Shown piece by piece: positions 1 through 7,025 of a stretch of DNA of 14,915 bases (the first letter of the stretch is position 1; every line of letters starts with the position of its first letter). Source of the stretch: Pedosphaera sp. (lineage in GTDB: Bacteria > Verrucomicrobiota > Verrucomicrobiia > Limisphaerales > SXTU01). Location: assembly GCA_009695395.1 (NCBI GenBank), contig SIBB01000036.1, positions 1-14,915 of the forward strand. Reading direction: 5' to 3'. A model generated the notes under the pieces. It searched no databases. It was not told where the DNA came from and was given only the letters and a program-made list of their open reading frames with translations. The position numbers and the translations under genes were made by a program.

Positions 1-1
1 G

Positions 2-574
2 GTGGTGCTCGACTTCGGCTGCAACTGGGGCAAATGGGCGAGCATGGCGCTGGCGCACGGCTGCGAGGTCTATGCCGTGGAGGTGAACCGTGACGCGGCG
101 GCGTTCTGCGCGTCTCGCGGCATCAAAATGGTCACGCTCGCCGACCTGAAGTCCCTGAGGTTTGACTTTATCAATGTGGATCAGGTGCTCGAGCACTTGA
201 GCGATCCGCGCGGCATCGTGCGTGAGCTGGCCGCGAGCTTGAAGCCTGTCGGCATGATGAAATGGAGCACGCCGCACCATCCGCATTTGTCAAAACTGCT
301 GCGGGCCGCGGAAGCCAGCGGCACCAACGCTGTGCTGGATCGGGCGACGCTGGATCCCCTCGAACCGCTCGAGCACGTGAATCTGTTCTCGGGCGCGGCA
401 TTGGAGGTTTTGGGCCGGCAAGTTGGTTTGCGGTCAGTTCAACTTCCGTTGGGAAAATGGCTGGGCGCAGGCCAGCTCTGGAACATCCCGCGCCAACTAA
501 ACCGCAATCTCACGACGCCGCTGAAGCGCTGGCGTGGACGCGGTGCGTATCGGTGGTTCCAAAAGGCGACCTGA
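2..574 (+). CDS. Class I SAM-dependent methyltransferase, 5'-truncated by window edge
   Basis: The fragment (190 residues seen) opens directly on the SAM-binding motif I (VLDFGCNWGKW, residues 2-12), so the true N-terminus lies outside the window. An acidic residue ending the second strand follows (VEVNRD), then the post-motif block around DQVLEHLSDP (about residues 60-69), typical of the Methyltransf_11/23 class. Methyl transfer from SAM is therefore well supported, but the substrate is not visible. Its stop is one base before the ATG of a second methyltransferase, which implies co-transcription, and two glycosyltransferases lie nearby. A role in modifying a surface sugar or a lipid-linked glycan is an inference from that context. 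Motif I has Asn-Trp where many relatives have Gly-Thr/Ser, a variation seen in related methyltransferases. Confidence 0.85.
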   Translation: MVLDFGCNWGKWASMALAHGCEVYAVEVNRDAAAFCASRGIKMVTLADLKSLRFDFINVDQVLEHLSDPRGIVRELAASLKPVGMMKWSTPHHPHLSKLLRAAEASGTNAVLDRATLDPLEPLEHVNLFSGAALEVLGRQVGLRSVQLPLGKWLGAGQLWNIPRQLNRNLTTPLKRWRGRGAYRWFQKAT

Positions 575-575
575 C

Positions 576-1367
576 ATGAGCAACCCGCAGCCGCCTCCGG
601 TGACGCTGAATCCACGGCATGGCTGGCTTGGGGCATGGCCAGGCTGGCGGGCGGTTTTGGATCCGGAAAACGGACGCATCCCCGCCTTCCTGCGCGAGGA
701 GGCCGCCAAACTTCCGGCGGACGCGCTGGTGCTCGATGCCGGGGCTGGCGCACGTTCCTACGCGGGTATTTTCCAGCGCCAGCGCTATGAGTCATGCGAC
801 ATGCCCGGCGGCTTTTACGACCAGAAGCAAGACTTCGACTGCTGGCTGCACGACATTCCCCAGCCCGGGGCGCGCTACGACGCCATCATCAACACGCAGG
901 TGCTGGAGCATGTGCCCGACCCGGTTGCCGTGTTGCGAGAGCTCCGGCGCGTCACGAAACCCGGCGGCGTCTTGCTCCTGTCCGTGCCCTTGACCGCGCC
1001 GTTGCACGGTGAGCCCTGGCATTTCTTTCACTTTACCCACCACGGCATCTACGAGTTGGCTCGGCGCACGGAGTGGGAGGTGGTTTCGTGCGAGAAGGTG
1101 GGCGGGGCGTTTTGGACACTGGGGAAGCGATTGCCAGACGCCTTCCGCAAGCTGCTCAAACAATTCGACCCCTCGCGCGCCCGCAAGCGCCGCCAGTCCG
1201 TAGGCTTCTGCCTGCTGATGAACCTGCTCCTGATCGTGCCGTGGCTGCTCTTCTATCCCCTCACGGCCTATGTGTGGCGGCCGCTCTTCTACTGGCTCGA
1301 CCGGCTCGACACGGAGAAAAGTTTTACCCTTGGCTACACGGTGGTGCTGCGGAGACCAGCGGCTTAG
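576..1367 (+). CDS. Class I SAM-dependent methyltransferase with C-terminal hydrophobic segment
   Basis: The 263-residue product starts at the ATG one base after the upstream stop (TGA-C-ATG), with a weak AAGG about 8 nt ahead. An in-frame ATG at 534 would lie inside the previous gene and adds 14 unlikely residues. Motif I is VLDAGAGARSY (about residues 50-60). The DAIINTQVLEHVPDP block and the KPGGVLLLSVP strand (about residues 103-142) are classic Methyltransf_11. A His-rich stretch (WHFFHFTHHGIYEL) follows, which recurs in methyltransferases from glycan clusters. Near the C-terminus a run of about 28 mostly hydrophobic residues (LLMNLLLIVPWLLFYPLTAY and onward) suggests membrane association. 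Together with the upstream methyltransferase it probably modifies a surface glycan; the exact acceptor is unknown. Confidence 0.85.
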   Translation: MSNPQPPPVTLNPRHGWLGAWPGWRAVLDPENGRIPAFLREEAAKLPADALVLDAGAGARSYAGIFQRQRYESCDMPGGFYDQKQDFDCWLHDIPQPGARYDAIINTQVLEHVPDPVAVLRELRRVTKPGGVLLLSVPLTAPLHGEPWHFFHFTHHGIYELARRTEWEVVSCEKVGGAFWTLGKRLPDAFRKLLKQFDPSRARKRRQSVGFCLLMNLLLIVPWLLFYPLTAYVWRPLFYWLDRLDTEKSFTLGYTVVLRRPAA

Positions 1368-1400
1368 CGCACTCGATGGCTGCGGGCCTTCGAGGATATC

Positions 1401-2417
1401 TCACCGCGCGACAGTCGGAGCGTTGCCCAACTCAGCCACGGCGGCGAGCACTTGCGCCACGGATATCTTCTCCATCGACTCGAAGGCCACTGTTTGTCCG
1501 GGTTCGACCACATCCCCGACTAGCCGGTGAGTCACAGCCCATGGCCGCCAATGCTGCGCCACCGAAGCACCGAACAGCGCCACCGTGGGACACTGACACG
1601 CTGCAGCCAGATGCATCGCCGCCGTGTCCACGCCAATGAACAGCCGCGCCCGTCCCAATAGCCCGGCAAGCTGCGCCCATGACAATTTTCCCCTCGTGCA
1701 AACCGCCTGCGGGCCCAGTGCCGCGGCCAGTTCATCGCCGAGCCAGACTTCTTCCTCACCCGGACCGACGCTGATCACGACGTGGCGCCGCGTGGTCAGC
1801 AAGGCTCGCCCGACTTCAATCCACCGCTCTGCCGGCCAGCGTTTTCGCTGCCAACGCGTGCCAGGATGCAGCACGGCGAAGTCGCTCAAGGACAAACCAA
1901 AATCGCATGGCTCCGCGCGGCTGGGATGGAACACCAGCGGTGGCGGTTTGGCCACGCCCAGCGGCAACCACTCGTCCACAAGCCGGAAGGACGCCTCCAC
2001 CTGATGTGAGCCGCTCCAGTCATGCTTCGAGAGCCGATGAAACCACGGCCGCCAGAAGGCCGGCACGCGATAGACGCCGTCGCTTGCGCACCGGACGCTC
2101 GCCCCACTCAATCCGGCCAGCAAACGCCCCCGGTCGCCCTGAGTAAACTCGAACGCAAAATCGAAATTCTGTTGCCGCAGGCGGCGCAGCAGCCGGAGAT
2201 CGTTCAGCCACGCAAATGGCTCACGCTTGTCCGCCTCAGGAGCCGATGCCGTCAGCAACTGGTCAATTTGCGGGCAGCCAGCAAGAATCCCCTCCGTGCC
2301 ACGCCGGACCACCACCCAAATCTCGGCGTGCGGGTAGGCCGCCTTCGTGGCGGCGAGGGTCGGCGTCAGCAAGAGCGCGTCGCCGATGTGCTTGAGTTTT
2401 ACGAAGAGCAGCCGCAC
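1401..2417 (-). CDS. Glycosyltransferase family 9 (ADP-heptose:LPS heptosyltransferase-like)
   Basis: Family 9 enzymes transfer heptose or related sugars to the LPS core at the inner face of the cytoplasmic membrane. Taken from a GTG at 2417 the product has 338 residues, a usual length. It begins with the family N-terminus LLFVKLKHIGDALLLTP (residues 3-19), where the Lys and the Gly-Asp pair are conserved. The second Rossmann half carries HPGTRWQRKRWP (184-195) and the nucleotide-sugar loop GVDTAAMHLAAA (262-273) followed by PTVALFGAS (277-285). The frame stays open upstream to 2540, but those 41 residues are low-complexity and lie over an inverted repeat, so I prefer the GTG; no strong Shine-Dalgarno decides it. 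The gene converges on the methyltransferase pair (33-bp gap) and diverges from the family 4 glycosyltransferase. Donor and acceptor sugars cannot be read from sequence. Confidence 0.88.
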   Translation of the reverse strand: MRLLFVKLKHIGDALLLTPTLAATKAAYPHAEIWVVVRRGTEGILAGCPQIDQLLTASAPEADKREPFAWLNDLRLLRRLRQQNFDFAFEFTQGDRGRLLAGLSGASVRCASDGVYRVPAFWRPWFHRLSKHDWSGSHQVEASFRLVDEWLPLGVAKPPPLVFHPSRAEPCDFGLSLSDFAVLHPGTRWQRKRWPAERWIEVGRALLTTRRHVVISVGPGEEEVWLGDELAAALGPQAVCTRGKLSWAQLAGLLGRARLFIGVDTAAMHLAAACQCPTVALFGASVAQHWRPWAVTHRLVGDVVEPGQTVAFESMEKISVAQVLAAVAELGNAPTVAR

Positions 2418-2474
2418 GCGGGAATCGAATCGCCTAGTTGAGTTGGAATTGGCTGGAACATCGTCCGCAAGAGC

Positions 2475-2565
2475 GGCGTGACTCGCGCAAGCTCGTGCGC
2501 GCGGAGTGAACCAAAGTGCCCCGAGCGAGTCACGCCCCATCCCTCCATGCTCGCGCTTGCAAGCG
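2475..2565. repeat. Inverted repeat and palindrome between divergent glycosyltransferases
   Basis: GGCGTGACTCGC (2475-2486) is matched perfectly and inverted by GCGAGTCACGCC (2525-2536), a 12-bp pair of arms with a 38-bp spacer. It is followed by a perfect 12-bp palindrome CGCTTGCAAGCG (2554-2565). Two similar phrases also occur in direct orientation: GCGCGGAGTGAA (2499-2510) and CAAGCGGAGTTAA (2560-2572). The element fills much of the 198-bp gap between two divergently transcribed genes. It could be a REP-like dispersed element or an operator region; copy number cannot be judged here. Confidence 0.55.
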
Positions 2566-2615
2566 GAGTTAAAACTTTTTCTCCCGGCCCGGAAACGTCA
2601 CGCTCCTGCCCTCGT

Positions 2616-3716
2616 ATGTCGGATCCCAAATGGCGCATTGTCCACTCCGAAGCTTCCCTGGGCTGGGGCGGGCAGGAGCGGCGTGTCATGGCGGAACTGC
2701 TCGGCTTCCGCGCGCGCGGGCACACGGTGGGCTTGCTGGCGCCGGCGCGGGCCACGATCTTTTCAGAAGCGACGCGGCATGGCCTAGCGCGGGCGACGGT
2801 GGCGGAGAAGCGGTGGGCCTTTCCCTTTGAGGTGGTGCGGACCGCGCGCTGGTTGCGGGCCTTCCGCGCGGATGTGGTCAACACTCACAGCTCGCGGGAT
2901 GGCTGGATCGTCGGGCTGGCGGCGCGATTGGCGCGCACGCCGCTGGTCATCCGCTCGCGGCACTTTGATGTGCCGGTGGCGAACCCCGCGTTGAGCCGGC
3001 ACGTTTACGCGACGCTCGCGGATCATCTCATCACCACGAGTCCAAAGGTCGCGGCGGACTTCCGCGCGCTGTTTCAATTGTCCGCAGACCGCGTGAGCGC
3101 CATTCCGACCGGCGTGGATGTGGAGAAGTTTTCTCCCGAGGGGGCGAAGGCTTCGTTTGAATTCACAGCGGAGGCGGGCGGACCGCTGGTGGGCATCATC
3201 GGAGTGATCCGTCACGCCAAGGGCCACACGGTGCTCTTCGAGGCGATGAAGCAACTGGCCGACCAAGGGTTCCCCGTGCGCTGCGTGGTGGTGGGCGACA
3301 GTCCGAACCGCGGGGCGCTGGAGCGGCGTGTGGTCGAACTGGGTTTGTCCAAGCGCGTGCTGTTCGCCGGGGAGCGGGACGATGTGCCAGCCATTCTACG
3401 CGCGCTCGATGTGCTGGCGATTCCCTCGCTGCACGAGGCCATTCCGCAGGTGGGTCTTCAAGCGCTGGCGACGAGGACACCGGTCGTTGCCAGCGATGTG
3501 GGCGGCATTCCGTCCATTATCCGCCCGGGCGAGACCGGGCGGTTGTGCGCTCCGGACGATGCCGCCAGCCTAGCTGCCGCGCTCCGCGAGGCTCTGAGCG
3601 ACAAGGCCACGACTCAAGCCATGTGCGAACGAGGCCGCGTGCTGCTGGAGCGCGAGCACACTGTGGAGATGATGCTGGACCGGTTGGAGGAAATTTACCG
3701 CCGCTATCTGCGCTGA
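2616..3716 (+). CDS. Glycosyltransferase family 4 (GT-B)
   Basis: A 366-residue retaining glycosyltransferase with two Rossmann domains. The N-terminal acceptor domain has the GWGGQERRV loop (residues 16-24) and NTHSSRDGW (89-97). The C-terminal domain has IPTGVDVEKFSP (163-174), VGIIGVIRHAKG (192-203), VVVGDSP (224-230) and the donor site from LHEAIPQVGLQALA (272-285) to ASDVGG (292-297). The usual E-x7-E donor motif reads Glu274-x7-Gln282, a substitution seen in some surface-polysaccharide relatives. The ATG at 2616 places the start 6 residues before the first strand; the open frame extends upstream to 2478, but those 46 residues lie over the intergenic repeat and look non-coding. It probably adds a sugar to LPS core or exopolysaccharide alongside the divergent family 9 enzyme. 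The stop codon lies at a strong hairpin. Confidence 0.9.
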   Translation: MSDPKWRIVHSEASLGWGGQERRVMAELLGFRARGHTVGLLAPARATIFSEATRHGLARATVAEKRWAFPFEVVRTARWLRAFRADVVNTHSSRDGWIVGLAARLARTPLVIRSRHFDVPVANPALSRHVYATLADHLITTSPKVAADFRALFQLSADRVSAIPTGVDVEKFSPEGAKASFEFTAEAGGPLVGIIGVIRHAKGHTVLFEAMKQLADQGFPVRCVVVGDSPNRGALERRVVELGLSKRVLFAGERDDVPAILRALDVLAIPSLHEAIPQVGLQALATRTPVVASDVGGIPSIIRPGETGRLCAPDDAASLAAALREALSDKATTQAMCERGRVLLEREHTVEMMLDRLEEIYRRYLR

Positions 3717-3725
3717 TAGCGGCGG
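3698..3725. terminator. Strong hairpin at convergent 3' ends, probable bidirectional terminator
   Basis: CCGCCGCTATC (3698-3708) and GATAGCGGCGG (3715-3725) form a perfect 11-bp stem with a 6-nt loop. The TGA of the family 4 glycosyltransferase (3714-3716) lies across the loop-stem border. It stands between convergent genes, 60 nt beyond the RNase gene's stop on the other strand. Neither side has a proper T-run (CAAAAAT follows on + and TAAATTT on -), so it is not a textbook intrinsic terminator. A second 12-bp palindrome CCTCCCGGGAGG lies at 3758-3769. Confidence 0.5.
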
Positions 3726-3785
3726 CAAAAATGCCGCGCGGGGCGCGATCCCGCGATCCTCCCGGGAGGGCAGAGTGATGCCTCT

Positions 3786-5795
3786 TCAGACCGTGCCGCT
3801 GGCGAGTTCCTCGTTCGTGACCGCGTTGAGGATTTTGTATTGCTCGGCGTGGAACGCGGGGTCGGCCCGAAAGGTGAGCTTGCCGAAGAATTTCTTCTCC
3901 ATCTCGATGAGGATTTTCTCGTCCTCCTTGCGCAGGCGGTCCAGCACGGTGGGATGCGAGACGACGCGGAGCTGGAAGTCGCTCTCGTCACGCGGGCGTT
4001 TCTTCAGGATCTCCTGGAGCTTTCGCTGGATCTCCACGCTCATGGTCAATGCGCTCTTCACCTTGCCGCGGCCTTTGCAGTAGGCGCAATCGTGGTAAAC
4101 GGTGGCGCGGATGCTCTCGGTGTGGCGCTGGCGGGTCATCTCCATGAGGCCGAGCTGGGAGATGGGCAGGATGTGTGTCTTGGCCTTGTCACGCTTGAGT
4201 CCTTCCTTCATGCGCTGATAGACGCTCTGCTGGTCGCGGCGGTGCCTCATGTCAATGAAGTCCAGGACGATGAGGCCGCCGAGATTGCGCAGGCGCAGGA
4301 GGCGGGCGATCTCCTCAGCTGCTTCGAGGTTGACCTTGGTGATGGTCTGCTCCTTGTCGCGATCCTGTTCCTTGCTCTTGTGGCTGCCGGTGTTGACGTC
4401 AATCGCCACGAGGGCCTCGGTCTCGTCCACGACGAGGTGGCCGCCGCTCTTGAGGGAGACTTGGCGGGAGAAGGCGGCTTCGAGCTGGCGGCTGATGCCG
4501 AAGCGGTCGAAGACGGGCTGCGGCTCGTTGTAGAGCTTCACCTTTCCGATGGAGCGTTTGGAGACCTTGCCAATCATGGCCTGCATGCGCTCGAACTGCT
4601 TGCTGTCGTCAATGACGATGCGCTCGACGTCCTCGGTGAGAAAGTCGCGCACGGTGCGCTCGATGAGGTCGGGCTCTTGGAAGACACAGGTGGCGGGGCC
4701 TTGCTTCTCGATGCGCTCCTGCACTGCCTTCCATTCCTCCAGCAGGAAGGCGAGGTCGCGGATGAAGTAACGCTCCTGCTGGCCTTCGCCGGCGGTGCGG
4801 ATGATGACGCCCATGCCGTCAGGGATGTTGAGCTTGCGGACGATTTTCTTGAGGCGCTGGCGTTCCTCGCCGTGCTCGATCTTGCGTGAGATGCCGGACT
4901 GATCGGAGTTGGGCAGCAACACGAGGAAGCGGCCGGGGAGCGCGAGGTGCGTGGTGACGCGCGGGCCTTTGGTGCCGATGGGGCCTTTGGAGACCTGGAT
5001 GATGATCTCGCTGCCCTTGGGGTAGAGCTTGGGAATGTCCTTCTGGGTGACCTTGGGTTTCTCGGGCCCTCTCTCGGGTTTGTCCTTGGGTGGTGACTTC
5101 TTCTCGCGCTCGACGATTTCGACGCCGCTGTCGAGGCTGCTGGGGACGATGTCCCAGTAGTGGAGGAAGGCGTTCTTCTCAAAGCCGATGTCCACGAAGG
5201 CGGCTTTGAGGCCATCTTCCAAGTTGCGAATCTTGCCTTTGTAAATGCTGCCGACGAGCCGTTCCTCGGTGGTGCGCTCGATGGTGAACTCCTCGAGCCG
5301 GCCATCTTCGCAGACGGCCACGCGGGTTTCGAGGGACTCGGAGTTGATGATGACTTCTTTGTGCACCTTCTTCTCCGGCTTCATCATTTTCTTGACCTTG
5401 GTGACGACCCTTTGCGCCGCGTGTTTGAGTGTCGCCATGAGGCCCTTCGGACGGTCCTTGACCTCGACGGGCTTGAAGTCGCTCTCGTCCTCGGCGTTCA
5501 CCTCCTCGGGCGTCTCGAGGTTCGGCTCACGGTAGTCGTGGCGACCGGCGGGCTTCGACGCGTGCTGGGCCTCACCCTCGGCTGGGAGGCCGGCGGCGAG
5601 ATTTTCTGAGCGCCGGATTTCGTGCTCGTGGCGTCCTCGGCCAAAGACGGTTTCATCGCCGCCGATCTTGTCGCCACCGGTGGCGGAGAGGCGCGCCATG
5701 GCGGCGGCGCGGTCAGGCTTGGCGTTGGGGTTGAGGCCGCCGGAGGGACGGAAGTGACGTGGGCCGCCGCGGCGGTTGGAGAAACGATTGCTCAT
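3786..5795 (-). CDS. rng: Ribonuclease E/G family endoribonuclease with long N-terminal extension
   Basis: This 669-residue protein has the RNase E/G catalytic core that cuts single-stranded RNA in rRNA maturation and mRNA decay. The S1 region starts near residue 178 (LVGSIYKGKIRNLEDGLKAAF). The Mg-binding aspartates sit in AIDVNTG (Asp466) and LIVLDFIDM (Asp512), and the Zn-link is CAYCKGRG (Cys570, Cys573). The protein ends soon after the core, with no RNase E-type degradosome scaffold, so it is closest to RNase G. Unusual parts are about 150 N-terminal residues that are Gly/Arg-rich, then acidic, then strongly basic (about 117-147), and a Lys/Pro-rich insert (about 231-262) in the S1 region. 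The start ATG lies 6 bp after the rodA stop. In Proteobacteria rng also lies near mreBCD, so the linkage fits, although here it directly follows rodA. Confidence 0.93.
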   Translation of the reverse strand: MSNRFSNRRGGPRHFRPSGGLNPNAKPDRAAAMARLSATGGDKIGGDETVFGRGRHEHEIRRSENLAAGLPAEGEAQHASKPAGRHDYREPNLETPEEVNAEDESDFKPVEVKDRPKGLMATLKHAAQRVVTKVKKMMKPEKKVHKEVIINSESLETRVAVCEDGRLEEFTIERTTEERLVGSIYKGKIRNLEDGLKAAFVDIGFEKNAFLHYWDIVPSSLDSGVEIVEREKKSPPKDKPERGPEKPKVTQKDIPKLYPKGSEIIIQVSKGPIGTKGPRVTTHLALPGRFLVLLPNSDQSGISRKIEHGEERQRLKKIVRKLNIPDGMGVIIRTAGEGQQERYFIRDLAFLLEEWKAVQERIEKQGPATCVFQEPDLIERTVRDFLTEDVERIVIDDSKQFERMQAMIGKVSKRSIGKVKLYNEPQPVFDRFGISRQLEAAFSRQVSLKSGGHLVVDETEALVAIDVNTGSHKSKEQDRDKEQTITKVNLEAAEEIARLLRLRNLGGLIVLDFIDMRHRRDQQSVYQRMKEGLKRDKAKTHILPISQLGLMEMTRQRHTESIRATVYHDCAYCKGRGKVKSALTMSVEIQRKLQEILKKRPRDESDFQLRVVSHPTVLDRLRKEDEKILIEMEKKFFGKLTFRADPAFHAEQYKILNAVTNEELASGTV

Positions 5796-5801
5796 GGTTG
5801 G

Positions 5802-7022
5802 TTAATAAGACCTGCGATGCAGGTAGATGTTTTGGAGAAGGCCCGCGGCGACCAGCGTGCAAATCACTGAAGTCCCGCCGTATGATAACAGCGGCAGTGG
5901 CACGCCCGTGACGGGCATCAAACGGATGTTCATGCCGATATTGATGAACATGTGGCTGAACAGGAGCGCTACCACTCCCGCCGCCATCATTTTACCCAGG
6001 CGGTCGCGCGCCTGGCCGGCGATTCTGATTCCGGCGAACAGAACCACCGCGTAGAGCGAGAGCACAACAATGCTCCCGACGAATCCACTCTCCTCAGCAA
6101 GCACGGAGAAGATGAAATCGTTGTGTGCCACGGCGCGCGGCAGGTAGCCCAATACATTCTGGGTGCCTTGCCGCCAGCCCTTGCCCGTCAGCCCACCGGA
6201 GCCGACGGAGATGAGCGCCTGCTCGACATTGTAAGAGTCGTTGCGCTCCTGGATGCGGGCCTTCTGAAGCTCCGCCGCCGTGGCGTTGGGCGGAGCGAAA
6301 TGTTTGGATTCCATGCCGAAATAAACGAGCAGTCGGCGGCGCTGGTAGTCCTCCAGCTTGAAGCGCCAGTTCGGCGGCGCGAACAGCACGTCCACCAATA
6401 TCAGCGCGACGACCAGCGCCGAGCCGCTGAGGAAACGCCGCAGATACTTCGCCGGGATGCCAGCGACATACATCATCACAAAACCCGTCGGGATGAGCAC
6501 GAGCGCGGAGCCAAGGTCGGGCTCCACGAGGATGAGCGCGAAGGGCAGGCCGAGCATGGCGAGGGCTTTCCAGAAATTGCCGGTGAGCTTCAGCTCGTCG
6601 AGCGGGCGGGCGAGGAAATTACCCATCGCGAGGATGAAGGCGATTTTCGCAATCTCCGAGGGCTGGAGCTGGAAGATACCAAGGTCAATCCACCGCCGCG
6701 CGCCGAAGCGCATCGCACCGATGTGCGGGATGAGCACGAGCACGAGCAAGAGGATGCTGCCCCAGTAGGCGACGTAGGACCAGCGGGCGAGCGTCTGGTA
6801 GGGGATGACGCACATCCCAGCCATCGCCACCGACCCGAGCAGGTAGTAGGCGATTTGTTTGATGTGATACTGCTTAAACCACGGCACGCCGGAGCCGGAC
6901 TCCGTCGCATGGCGCGCGCTATGGATGAAGAGGACGCCCAGCACCATCAAGCCCAGCAAGGCGCACAGCAGCACCCAGTCAATCCGGGCGGGCTTCTCGG
7001 CGATGTTGAGGCGGGCGAGCAT
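5802..7022 (-). CDS. rodA: Peptidoglycan glycosyltransferase RodA (SEDS family)
   Basis: RodA polymerises lipid II into glycan strands in the elongasome, working with PBP2. The 406-residue product is rich in membrane helices. SEDS signatures are present: MRFGARRWIDLGIFQLQPSE (104-123), the EPDLGSAL loop (167-174), GVSGG-like GSGGLTGKGW (274-283), and LPRAVAHNDFIFSVLAEESG (294-313). Asp302 of the last matches the Asp thought to be catalytic in SEDS proteins. PLPLLSYGGTS (375-385) lies near the C-terminus. It lies 3 bp behind mrdA and 6 bp ahead of the RNase gene. Pairing with mrdA and the mre genes marks it as RodA rather than FtsW. The basic C-terminus (LHRRSY) is normal for the family. Confidence 0.95.
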   Translation of the reverse strand: MLARLNIAEKPARIDWVLLCALLGLMVLGVLFIHSARHATESGSGVPWFKQYHIKQIAYYLLGSVAMAGMCVIPYQTLARWSYVAYWGSILLLVLVLIPHIGAMRFGARRWIDLGIFQLQPSEIAKIAFILAMGNFLARPLDELKLTGNFWKALAMLGLPFALILVEPDLGSALVLIPTGFVMMYVAGIPAKYLRRFLSGSALVVALILVDVLFAPPNWRFKLEDYQRRRLLVYFGMESKHFAPPNATAAELQKARIQERNDSYNVEQALISVGSGGLTGKGWRQGTQNVLGYLPRAVAHNDFIFSVLAEESGFVGSIVVLSLYAVVLFAGIRIAGQARDRLGKMMAAGVVALLFSHMFINIGMNIRLMPVTGVPLPLLSYGGTSVICTLVAAGLLQNIYLHRRSY

Positions 7023-7025
7023 GGG

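Noticed and set aside
1368..1400. CTCGA/TCGAG arms in the convergent gap considered as a terminator
   Set aside because: A 5-bp stem with a large loop and no T-run is not enough support.
2418..2540. N-terminal extension of the family 9 glycosyltransferase to the upstream start
   Set aside because: The extra 41 residues are not family-like and lie over an inverted repeat; the conserved N-terminus begins right after the GTG at 2417.
2478..2615. N-terminal extension of the family 4 glycosyltransferase to the ORF limit
   Set aside because: The 46 added residues lie over the same repeat and precede the normal family N-terminus; ATG at 2616 fits.
3840..4889. A 349-codon open frame on the + strand opposite the RNase gene
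   Set aside because: Leu/Ala/Glu/Asp-rich mirror of the RNase coding strand; all RNase active-site motifs are on the minus strand.
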